Source: Porticoccaceae bacterium UBA1989 | GTDB taxonomy: Bacteria; Pseudomonadota; Gammaproteobacteria; Pseudomonadales; Porticoccaceae | NCBI GenBank assembly: GCA_002335945.1 | Contig: DDDD01000154.1 | Coordinates: 4,696 to 29,028, forward strand | Reading direction: 5' to 3' | Length of the DNA stretch: 24,333 nucleotides | In this document: positions 16,398 through 23,875 of the stretch, one piece after another | How the letters are laid out: each line of letters starts with the position of its first letter | How positions within the stretch are numbered: position 1 is the first letter of the stretch | Made by a program: the position numbers and the translations under genes | The notes under the pieces: generated by a model | What the model saw: the letters and a program-made list of their open reading frames with translations, nothing else | Database searches by the model: none | What the model was told of the DNA's origin: nothing

Positions 16398-16825
16398 ATT
16401 CGGTCGAAATTTTCACAGACGGTGCCTGCCGTGGCAACCCTGGTCCTGGCGGATGGGGTGTGTTGATGCGCTTCGGTGGCGAAGAAAAAACCCTCTGTGG
16501 TGGCGAGCCCGATACCACCAACAATCGCATGGAACTCACGGCGGTTATTGAAGGCCTAGCGGCGTTAAAAAGACCCTGCGAAGTGACTGTAACCTCCGAC
16601 TCGACCTATGTGCTAAAAGGCATACAGGAATGGATGGCCAACTGGAAAAAGCGCGGCTGGAAAACAGCCTCCAAACAGCCCGTTAAAAATGTTGATCTGT
16701 GGCAAAAACTCGATGCGGTTATCGGCGAACATAAGATAGACTGGCAGTGGGTAAAGGGTCACAGTGGCCATCGTGAAAACGAAATAGCCGATCAGCTGGC
16801 CAATCGCGGTATTGACGAGCTTTGA
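16394..16825 (+). CDS. rnhA: Ribonuclease HI
   Basis: 143 residues. It cleaves the RNA strand of RNA-DNA hybrids such as R-loops and primer remnants. The four catalytic carboxylates are present: Asp9 (FTDGA), Glu47 (RMELTA), Asp69 (TSDSTYV) and Asp133 (EIADQLA), plus His123 in KGHSGH. The basic segment WKKRGWKT (84-91) matches the substrate-binding handle. The start codon overlaps the methyltransferase stop as ATGA, indicating translational coupling. dnaQ lies 79 bp downstream on the same strand; in E. coli rnhA and dnaQ are divergent, while a co-directional pair seems ordinary in marine and pseudomonad-like relatives. Confidence 0.97.
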   Translation: MNSVEIFTDGACRGNPGPGGWGVLMRFGGEEKTLCGGEPDTTNNRMELTAVIEGLAALKRPCEVTVTSDSTYVLKGIQEWMANWKKRGWKTASKQPVKNVDLWQKLDAVIGEHKIDWQWVKGHSGHRENEIADQLANRGIDEL

Positions 16826-16904
16826 ACGCACTCTATTGCGTGGGCAGCCCCATCCTTAGCTAATATTGATCAACAATAGATAAACAGGCAGATAAACAGA
16901 CACC

Positions 16905-17624
16905 ATGAGACAGATTGTTCTTGATACAGAAACTACCGGCCTAGAGACCTCTCAGGATCATCGGATTATCGAGATTGGCTGTGTCGAAATGGTCAATCGC
17001 AAGCTCACGGGCCGCCATTACCATCAGTACGTCAATCCTCAGCGCAAGGTCGACGAGGGTGCCATGGAAGTGCATGGTATTAGCGATCAATTTCTTGAAG
17101 ACAAACCCCTGTTTGAAGCCATATCCCCAGAATTCTTCGAGTTTATCAATGGCGCAGATTTAATTATTCACAATGCCCCCTTTGATATAGGTTTTATCAA
17201 TCACGAGACATCCAAGCTGCGACCAAAGCCCAAGTCCATAGAAAGTGGGTGTCGCATTATTGATACTCTGGCACTGGCGCGACAGAAACACCCAGGACAG
17301 AAAAATAATCTTGATGCACTCTGCAAGCGCTATGGCGTAGATAATTCTCAGCGTGACCTCCACGGCGCCTTATTGGATGCGGAGATTCTGGCAGATGTTT
17401 ATCTGCTGATGACCGGTGGTCAGGTCAGTCTTAATATGAGCGACTCTTCTGAGGGTGATGGGGGCGAGATGAACACCGCCTCAACTATTCGCCGCCTCCC
17501 GACAACCCGTCCGCCACTGCGCGTTATTGCCGCCAGCGCACAGGAGCTGGATGATCACCATAAAAAGTTGGATGCCATCAAGGCCGCCAGCGGTGAATGT
17601 ATCTGGCAAAATACCGGCGAATAA
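16905..17624 (+). CDS. dnaQ: DNA polymerase III epsilon subunit (3'-5' proofreading exonuclease)
   Basis: 239 residues, close to the E. coli length of 243. It proofreads within the polymerase III core. The DEDDh exonuclease residues are Asp7 and Glu9 (LDTETTG), Asp94 (NAPFDIGF), His153 and Asp158 (HGALLDAE). QVSLNM at 173-178 sits just after the nuclease domain, where E. coli epsilon has its beta-clamp-binding motif (QTSMAF), so clamp contact is likely kept. The remaining C-terminal 60 residues would bind the alpha subunit. hrpA begins almost immediately downstream. Confidence 0.96.
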   Translation: MRQIVLDTETTGLETSQDHRIIEIGCVEMVNRKLTGRHYHQYVNPQRKVDEGAMEVHGISDQFLEDKPLFEAISPEFFEFINGADLIIHNAPFDIGFINHETSKLRPKPKSIESGCRIIDTLALARQKHPGQKNNLDALCKRYGVDNSQRDLHGALLDAEILADVYLLMTGGQVSLNMSDSSEGDGGEMNTASTIRRLPTTRPPLRVIAASAQELDDHHKKLDAIKAASGECIWQNTGE

Positions 17625-17628
17625 TAAG

Positions 17629-20600
17629 TTGTCGTCGCAACAGCCAGCCAGCCCAGAAGCGAACTTTCTCAGCCAGGCTCCCCTTAAAAAAGCGGATTTT
17701 GAGCAGCTCTTTCAATGGCTGCCTCAGTCGGTTAGCAGTCGCGATCTATTTCGTCTCAATCGCCAGTTGAATGAGCTGCAGCGGCTGTGGATGTCTAAAA
17801 AAGATATCGCAGCGGCCTGGCAGAAATGGTCGGCCAATGCGTTGCGCGCCAACGTCCAGGTGATTGCACGCCAGCAAACAGTGCCTACAATAAAATTTCC
17901 GGATCTTCCCGTCAGCGCTCGCTCTGAAGAAATTCGCGAACTGATCATCGACAATCAGGTGGTGGTTATTGCCGGCGAAACTGGCTCGGGTAAAACCACA
18001 CAGATCCCAAAAATATGCCTACAGGCAGGGCGTGGTGTACGCGGTCTTATTGGCCACACCCAGCCCCGTAGAATTGCTGCACGCACTGTGGCAGACCGTA
18101 TTGCCAGCGAATTAAAAACGCCCCTAGGCGATATCGTAGGCTATCAGGTCCGTTTCTCCGATCAGAGTTCACCAAAGAGCCTGATCAAATTAATGACCGA
18201 CGGTATATTGCTGGCTGAAATTCAGAACGATAAATTTCTCAGTAAATACGACACACTCATTATTGATGAGGCCCATGAGCGCAGTTTGAATATTGATTTT
18301 CTTCTGGGCTATTTAAAAAGCCTACTGCGACAGCGCCCCGATCTAAAATTAATTATTACCTCCGCCACCATTGATGTCGAAAAATTCTCCAAGCATTTTG
18401 ATAATGCGCCAGTGGTCGAGGTGTCAGGGCGAACCTTCCCAGTAGAAATTGTATACAGCACCGATGACGACCTCGACAGCGACCGAGATCAGAAAATTAT
18501 TGATTGCCTACAGGACATTCAAGCCAGCCAAAAAGCCGGTGATGTATTAGTATTTTTAAGTGGTGAGCGAGAAATCCGTGAAGCCAATTTGGCGATTAAA
18601 CGCGCCCAGCTTCCCCATACAGAAGTAGTACCCCTTTATGCGCGATTGAGTCTTGCAGAGCAGAGTAAAATCTTTTCACCCCATAAGGGCAGGCGAGTTA
18701 TTTTAAGTACCAATGTTGCGGAAACCTCATTGACCGTTCCCGGCATTGGCTATGTGATCGACACAGGCCGCGCACGATTGTCCCGCTACAGCTTTCGCAC
18801 CAAAGTACAGCGCCTGCCCATTGAGGCTATTTCTCAAGCCAGTGCCAATCAGCGTGCGGGTCGCTGTGGCCGAGTAAGTGATGGCATCTGCTATCGGCTA
18901 TACAGTGAAAACGACTACAACAACCGCCCTGAATTTACCGACCCTGAGATTGTGCGCACCAATCTAGCCGCCGTTATATTGCAGATGTTGCATCTCAATA
19001 TTGGTGATATTCGCAGCTTCCCCTTTGTTGATCCGCCCGATAATCGCATGATCAACGACGGCTTTAAATTGCTCGAAGAACTTCAGGCCGTAACCGCCAA
19101 TGGCAAGTTAACGGCCCTAGGCAAACAGTTAACCACTGTTCCTCTAGATCCAAGATTTGGGCGGATGATTTTACAGGCGGCAAAAACCGGTTCCCTCAGT
19201 GAAGTGATGATTATCACCACCGGACTGAGCATTCAGGATGCCCGAGAGCGTCCCGCTGATAAACGTCAGGCAGCTGACCAGTGTCATAAGCAGTGGCAAG
19301 ACGAAGATTCAGATTTTGTGTCCCTGTTGAACCTGTGGCGTCATTTCGAAAGCAAGCGTCAAGAGCTGTCGAGTAACCAATACAGTAAATACTGCCGTGC
19401 TAACTACGTGTCATTTTTGCGTATGAAAGAATGGCGCGACCTTCATCATCAGGTCCACACCGCCTGTCGCGCACTTAAACTTAGAGATAACGACAAGCCC
19501 GCCGAATATGCTGCCATCCATCAGGCCATCCTTTCTGGGCTGTTAGGCCAGGTGGGCATACGGGAAGAAAAATGGGAATTTTTGGGCACTAGAAACCGTA
19601 AGTTTTTTATCTTCCCCGGTTCTGGTCTGAGCAAAAAACCACCCAAGTGGATAATGGCCGGTTCCTTAATGGAAACCGCCAAACAGTATGCTCTTAATGT
19701 GGCTAAGATTGATTCCGACTGGCTGGAGTCACTGGCAGGCCACCTGGTAAAAAAGACCTATAGCGAACCTTTCTATCATCAGAAAGCCGGCCAGGTGATG
19801 GCCAAAGAGCGGCAGACACTGTTTGGCTTAACCATTGTTGAGGCTAAGAATACTGTCTATGGCAATGTTGCACCAGTGGAAGCGAGGGCTGTGTTTATTC
19901 AGCAGGCATTGGTGGAAGAGGGCTATCGCGGCAAGGGCAGTTTTTACAAGCACAACCATAAACTAGTCGAAGAATTACAGGCTTTGGAAGATCGTTTCCG
20001 CCGCCGAGATTTACTCGCCGAGCAAAAAGTTATTTACAGCTTTTATGACGAGCGGATTCCCGAGGGAATTTATAATCTACCGGCGTTCGAAAAATGGCGT
20101 AAAAGTGCCGAGCAAGAAAACCCAACCCTGCTCAATATAAATAAAGACTCCTTGTTGCTTCGCGGTCTGGCGGAAGATGAAGAGGCCCAGTTCCCAGAAA
20201 TGGTCACCTGCGACGGTATCGAGTTTGAACTGAGCTACCATTTCCAGCCGGGCCATGAGCAGGATGGCGTCAGCGCGATTATTCCATTGGCACTATTGCA
20301 CCAGCTGCCACGTTACTTCTTCGATTGGCTGGTGCCAGGTATGTTGCGGGACAAATGTATTGCCTTAGTGAAGAGCCTGCCCAAGCAGACAAGACGCCAC
20401 TTTGTGCCCGTTCCAGACTATGTGGACAAAATACTATTGCAGGTCCATGCCCAGGATCGACCGATCACAGAGGTCCTTGCTGAGCAGCTTAAAAGACAGA
20501 CCGGCATGACAGTAAACAACGAAGATTGGAAGGCAGACAATCTCGATCCCTGGTATCGCATGAATTTTATTCTCCAAGACGAAGCGGGCAAAACCGTTGC

Positions 20601-21579
20601 CATGGCTCGTAGTTTGGAACAGCTGCAACGGGACTTTAAACAGCAGATTAGCGCCGGCCTAGAACAGCAGGCCTCCGACGACTCGATATCTCGTCAGGAT
20701 ATTGTCGAATGGGACTTTGCTGAGTTGCCCCAAGAGGTGCAGCTTAAGCGCGGCAAGATAAACATCAAGGCCTGGCCCGCGCTAAAAGACTGCGGCGAAT
20801 CCGTCGCTATCGAGGTGCTAGACAATCCTTTGGCCGCCGATAGAGTCAGCCGTCAGGGTCAGCTGCGGTTGGCACTGTTAAAGGGCCGTGAACAGGTTAA
20901 GTATCTCAGTAAGCATCTGTTGCGCGGTACCGAACTGGCTTTAAAAGCGGCCGCTATCGGCAACCGTCAGGACCTGGTTAACGCGCTTATTAGTACCAGC
21001 TTTCAAGAGGCCATTTTCAGCGACAAAGGGGTTATTCGCGAACAGCAATGTTTTGATCAGGCCTATCAAGCGGGTATAGGACAGGTGGTGGATATAGCCC
21101 AGCAGCACGCCGCCAATATTGAAGCGGTGTTGCCTCAGTTACATAGCAACCAGAAGCAATTACGGTCACTAGGCTTAACCGCGATTTACGCTAAAAACGA
21201 CATTAATCAGCAGGTTAGCTGGTTGTTTTCCCCAGAAACACTGACCCATTGTAATCTGGATCAAACCGGCCAGTACCTCCGTCTAATTCGCGGTGTGCAG
21301 ATAAGAATAGAAAAGCTGGCCTCACAGATTGCCAAAGACCGAGGCTATATTCAGGAGCTGGAAGACTTTGCCAAACCGGTGAATGCCATACAGCCCCAAA
21401 CCCTTTCTTACGAATTAGAAGAGTCTATTTGGGCGTTTCGCTGGCTGCTTGAAGAGTACCGCGTATCTCTGTTTGCCCAACAGTTAAAAACCCGCGTTCC
21501 CGTGTCTGAGAAACGTCTTAAAAAGCACTGGCTAGACATCCATGATCGGTTGCGCAGGTACCTCGTAGAGGGTGGCTGA
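17629..21579 (+). CDS. hrpA: ATP-dependent RNA helicase HrpA (DEAH box)
   Basis: 1316 residues from the TTG at 17629; E. coli HrpA has 1300. It is a DEAH-box helicase acting on RNA and structured or stalled mRNA-ribosome complexes. Walker A GETGSGKT is at 116-123 and DEAH at 213-216, followed by SAT (helicase motif III), QRAGRCGR (motif VI), helicase-associated HA2 and OB-fold regions, and the long HrpA-specific C-terminal domain (DUF3418-like). The frame stays open upstream to 17527, with a GTG at 17593 and ATGs at 17551 and 17572, but those starts overlap dnaQ and add sequence without homology. TTG lies four bases after the dnaQ stop, giving an N-terminus like E. coli's. The exact start is uncertain; the identity is not. 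Confidence 0.94.
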   Translation: MSSQQPASPEANFLSQAPLKKADFEQLFQWLPQSVSSRDLFRLNRQLNELQRLWMSKKDIAAAWQKWSANALRANVQVIARQQTVPTIKFPDLPVSARSEEIRELIIDNQVVVIAGETGSGKTTQIPKICLQAGRGVRGLIGHTQPRRIAARTVADRIASELKTPLGDIVGYQVRFSDQSSPKSLIKLMTDGILLAEIQNDKFLSKYDTLIIDEAHERSLNIDFLLGYLKSLLRQRPDLKLIITSATIDVEKFSKHFDNAPVVEVSGRTFPVEIVYSTDDDLDSDRDQKIIDCLQDIQASQKAGDVLVFLSGEREIREANLAIKRAQLPHTEVVPLYARLSLAEQSKIFSPHKGRRVILSTNVAETSLTVPGIGYVIDTGRARLSRYSFRTKVQRLPIEAISQASANQRAGRCGRVSDGICYRLYSENDYNNRPEFTDPEIVRTNLAAVILQMLHLNIGDIRSFPFVDPPDNRMINDGFKLLEELQAVTANGKLTALGKQLTTVPLDPRFGRMILQAAKTGSLSEVMIITTGLSIQDARERPADKRQAADQCHKQWQDEDSDFVSLLNLWRHFESKRQELSSNQYSKYCRANYVSFLRMKEWRDLHHQVHTACRALKLRDNDKPAEYAAIHQAILSGLLGQVGIREEKWEFLGTRNRKFFIFPGSGLSKKPPKWIMAGSLMETAKQYALNVAKIDSDWLESLAGHLVKKTYSEPFYHQKAGQVMAKERQTLFGLTIVEAKNTVYGNVAPVEARAVFIQQALVEEGYRGKGSFYKHNHKLVEELQALEDRFRRRDLLAEQKVIYSFYDERIPEGIYNLPAFEKWRKSAEQENPTLLNINKDSLLLRGLAEDEEAQFPEMVTCDGIEFELSYHFQPGHEQDGVSAIIPLALLHQLPRYFFDWLVPGMLRDKCIALVKSLPKQTRRHFVPVPDYVDKILLQVHAQDRPITEVLAEQLKRQTGMTVNNEDWKADNLDPWYRMNFILQDEAGKTVAMARSLEQLQRDFKQQISAGLEQQASDDSISRQDIVEWDFAELPQEVQLKRGKINIKAWPALKDCGESVAIEVLDNPLAADRVSRQGQLRLALLKGREQVKYLSKHLLRGTELALKAAAIGNRQDLVNALISTSFQEAIFSDKGVIREQQCFDQAYQAGIGQVVDIAQQHAANIEAVLPQLHSNQKQLRSLGLTAIYAKNDINQQVSWLFSPETLTHCNLDQTGQYLRLIRGVQIRIEKLASQIAKDRGYIQELEDFAKPVNAIQPQTLSYELEESIWAFRWLLEEYRVSLFAQQLKTRVPVSEKRLKKHWLDIHDRLRRYLVEGG

Positions 21580-21633
21580 TTAGTCTGGTTTAGATATTCT
21601 CAATACCCTAGATTAAAAAAAACCCCAGGATAT

Positions 21634-21662
21634 GAAACTTCCCTATATTCATTCAGTCTGAA
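21634..21662 (+). promoter_or_regulatory. SigmaE/ECF-type promoter upstream of the hvfA-like operon
   Basis: GAAACTT at 21634-21640 and TCTGAA at 21657-21662 are exactly 16 bp apart. They match the classic extracytoplasmic sigmaE pattern (GGAACTT...TCTGA) except for one base in the -35. A small palindrome ATTCA-GTC-TGAAT (21651-21663) overlaps the -10. A transcript starting near 21668 would have a leader of about 60 nt. A weaker sigma70-like pair, TTGAAA at 21670 and TATGGA at 21694, is also present. Confidence 0.5.
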
Positions 21663-21730
21663 TAGCATCTTGAAACCATACTGGTTCTTGATTTATGGAT
21701 AACAACTAGTCTCTTAAGGAGAAACATCTA

Positions 21731-22099
21731 ATGGCTAAACAAACAATGAAACCTTTGGCAGCAGCCTGTGGCGTTGCATTTATGGCGTCTGTAGCGCTGT
21801 CACCAGCAACATTGGCGGCAGAGAACCCCTTCCAAGCAGACCAACTCTCATCCGGTTATAACCTAGCTGCCCACCATGCCGAAGGCAAATGCGGTGAAGG
21901 TAAATGTGGAGAGGCTAAGAAGGCGACAGAAGGCAAATGTGGTGAAGGTAAGTGCGGTGAAGGTATGGCCGGTGGCGACAAAGCAGCTGGTGAAGGATCC
22001 TGCGGCGGCGACAAAGCGGAAGGTGAAGGCAAATGTGGTGGCGAGAAAGCCGAGGGTGAAGGCAAGTGCGGCGAAGGTAAATGTGGTGGCGACAAGTAG
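21731..22099 (+). CDS. hvfA: HvfA-like RiPP metallophore precursor with EGKCG repeats
   Basis: 122 residues after AAGGAG. The signal peptide (MAKQTMKPLAAACGVAFM...) is probably cut after TLA at residue 29, leaving ENPFQADQLSSGYNLA as the conserved leader-like segment. The rest is a Cys/Gly/Lys/Glu-rich tail. I count seven EGKCG motifs (51, 56, 67, 72, 99, 110 and 115), one EGSCG variant (88) and one cysteine-less EGMAG (77), for eight mature cysteines. In the Haemophilus HvfABC pathway the EGKCG cysteines are converted to oxazolone/thioamide pairs that bind copper. The DUF692 and DUF2063 genes downstream are the matching modification pair. The likely role is copper sequestration or buffering in the periplasm or outside the cell. 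Modification and export here are inferred. Confidence 0.9.
   Translation: MAKQTMKPLAAACGVAFMASVALSPATLAAENPFQADQLSSGYNLAAHHAEGKCGEGKCGEAKKATEGKCGEGKCGEGMAGGDKAAGEGSCGGDKAEGEGKCGGEKAEGEGKCGEGKCGGDK
21881..22087 (+). repeat. Tandem/imperfect coding repeat of the EGKCG motif
   Basis: Units of the form GAAGGyAArTGyGGt recur with two adjacent pairs (21881-21910 and 21929-21958), spaced single copies, and a final pair (22058-22087). Synonymous third positions differ between copies, which suggests the repeat is kept by selection on the peptide rather than being a fresh DNA duplication. Confidence 0.85.
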
Positions 22100-22158
22100 G
22101 GTGCAGCAGATGCTCTGTGAGCCGAATTCTAGCATCGCTGTTAGAGTTTCAGAATATC

Positions 22159-23001
22159 ATGGCTAGTCCCTATCCCGTAACGGGGGCGGGACTAGGTTTA
22201 AGGCGGGCTCTTTTGGGCCCGCTTTCTTCTGTCACCACCGATGACATTCAGTTTATGGAAGTGGCACCGGAAAATTGGATTAATGTTGGCGGGCGCTATG
22301 GTAAAGCGTTTCGTGAATATACCGAAAGGTTCCCCTTTGTAATCCACGGGCTATCTCTCTCTATAGGATCCCCAGCTCCCCTCGATTGGAATCTACTCAA
22401 GCAAATCAAAGCCTTTATGGCTGAGTATTCTATCCTCAGTTACACCGAACATCTCAGCTACTGCAGTGACAGCGGCCACCTATATGATCTTATGCCCATT
22501 CCTTTTACGCCGGAAGCTGTGGACTATGTGGCCGATCGTATCAGCCAGATTCAGGACTTTTTGGGCCAGCGTATCGCTATGGAAAACGTGTCCTATTACG
22601 CAGCACCCCAGCAGGAGATGTCAGAACTAGAGTTTACCAATGCCGTGCTCGAAAAAGCCGACTGCAACCTATTACTCGACATCAATAATATTTACGTCAA
22701 CAGTATTAATCATAGTTACGATCCGCAGAAATTTTTAGCCGCGCTGCCGGGGCATCGGGTGGTCTATGGTCATATAGCAGGCCATTATGACGAGGCAGAG
22801 GATCTCAGAGTCGACACTCACGGCGCAGATGTTATAGATCCAGTCTGGGATCTTCTCGACCTAGCGTATAAGCAGTTTGGTGTCTTCCCAACCCTACTTG
22901 AGCGTGACTTTAACATTCCCCCAGTTGATGAATTGCTGTTAGAAGTAGGGCGTATCAATAAAATCCAGCAGGCTAATACTGGGGTAACGGTCGATGTCTG
23001 A
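22159..23001 (+). CDS. hvfB: DUF692 multinuclear non-haem iron oxidase (HvfB/MNIO family)
   Basis: 280 residues. The family (MNIO, formerly DUF692) is a TIM barrel with a multi-iron site that oxidatively modifies cysteines in ribosomal peptides. Candidate metal ligands are His63 (VIHGLSLSIG), Glu97 and His98 (YTEHLSY), Glu142 (AMENVS), Asp174 with Asn176/177 (LLLDINNIYVNS), His205 and His209 (YGHIAGH), Asp219 and His221 (DTHG), and Glu248 (LLERDF). I chose the ATG at 22159, where MASPYPVTGAGLGLRR is the normal family start; the frame is open upstream to 22081 but would overlap the precursor gene. The partner gene downstream overlaps its end by eight bases, indicating translational coupling. 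Confidence 0.93.
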   Translation: MASPYPVTGAGLGLRRALLGPLSSVTTDDIQFMEVAPENWINVGGRYGKAFREYTERFPFVIHGLSLSIGSPAPLDWNLLKQIKAFMAEYSILSYTEHLSYCSDSGHLYDLMPIPFTPEAVDYVADRISQIQDFLGQRIAMENVSYYAAPQQEMSELEFTNAVLEKADCNLLLDINNIYVNSINHSYDPQKFLAALPGHRVVYGHIAGHYDEAEDLRVDTHGADVIDPVWDLLDLAYKQFGVFPTLLERDFNIPPVDELLLEVGRINKIQQANTGVTVDV

Positions 23002-23782
23002 TTCAGAAGCTAGGATCGAATCGGAGGCAGAGTTTCAAAAAACTCAGCGCCAGTTTGCGGCGCATATCAGGCATCCAGATATTAATGCCGCGCCCACTGA
23101 TCTCGAAGATAGACGATTGAAAATCTATAGGGATCTATTCTTTAATAATATCGAATCGTTTTTAGCCTCGGGTTTCCCAGTTCTTAAATCCATTATTGCC
23201 CCCGACAACTGGCTTGAAATGGTACGAGACTTTGTTCATCGTCATCACAGCCACAGCCCCTATTTTCTGCAAATTAGTGAAGAGTTTCTAAGCTACCTGC
23301 AGCAAGAGCGAGAGCCCCAGCCATCTGACCCAAGCTTTATGTTGGAGTTGGCGCATTACGAATGGGTAGAGCTAGCGCTAGATGTGTCGACCCTTGAAAT
23401 ACCAAGCGATGTCGCCCTAACCGGAGATGCACTCGACGAGCACCCTGTAGTGTCTCCAACCGCCTGGCGGCTTTCCTATCAGTACCCAGTGCATAAGATA
23501 GGCCCTCATTATCAGCCCAGCGCCGATAATATTGAGCCGGCGGGGACTGTACTTATTGTTTATCGCAATCGCGATTTAAAGGTTGGGTTTATCGAATCGA
23601 ACCCAGTGACAGTAAGGCTGCTAGAGATACTTGAAACTGAGCAACTTTCAGGAAGAGCGTCTATATTAAGGTTAGCTAAGGAGATAAATCACCCGCAACC
23701 TGAGAGTTTATTAGCCTTTGGTGAAGACATTATCTATAAACTTATGGATAATGACGTTATCTGCGGTTTCCGCCGCGTTTGA
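22994..23782 (+). CDS. hvfC: DUF2063 RiPP-recognition partner (HvfC family)
   Basis: 262 residues. The N-terminal DUF2063 region (about 15-105) is clear: QFAAHIRHP, then RRLKIYRDLFFNNIESFLASGFPVLKSII with the family's Arg/Tyr/Asn/Phe pattern. A second, less conserved C-terminal domain starts around residue 150 and may be the peptide-binding part. In known MNIO pathways this protein forms a complex with the DUF692 enzyme and helps bind the precursor. The ATG lies inside the hvfB-like gene (ATGTCTGA overlap). No DoxX-like gene, often a fourth member, follows; the next gene is mlaA-like. Confidence 0.92.
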   Translation: MSDSEARIESEAEFQKTQRQFAAHIRHPDINAAPTDLEDRRLKIYRDLFFNNIESFLASGFPVLKSIIAPDNWLEMVRDFVHRHHSHSPYFLQISEEFLSYLQQEREPQPSDPSFMLELAHYEWVELALDVSTLEIPSDVALTGDALDEHPVVSPTAWRLSYQYPVHKIGPHYQPSADNIEPAGTVLIVYRNRDLKVGFIESNPVTVRLLEILETEQLSGRASILRLAKEINHPQPESLLAFGEDIIYKLMDNDVICGFRRV

Positions 23783-23875
23783 CCTTCATCCGACTTGTAT
23801 GCGGTAACAAATATCTAGTAGGATAGCGCGCTTGGAACGAGCCGCTGGATGCACATGATTCCCGAGTTAAATACC

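Noticed and set aside
21856..22135. Pro/Ser/His- and Phe/Thr-rich minus-strand frames opposite the EGKCG gene
   Set aside because: Repetitive products are antisense shadows of the repeated EGKCG codons; there is no ribosome binding site or recognisable family.
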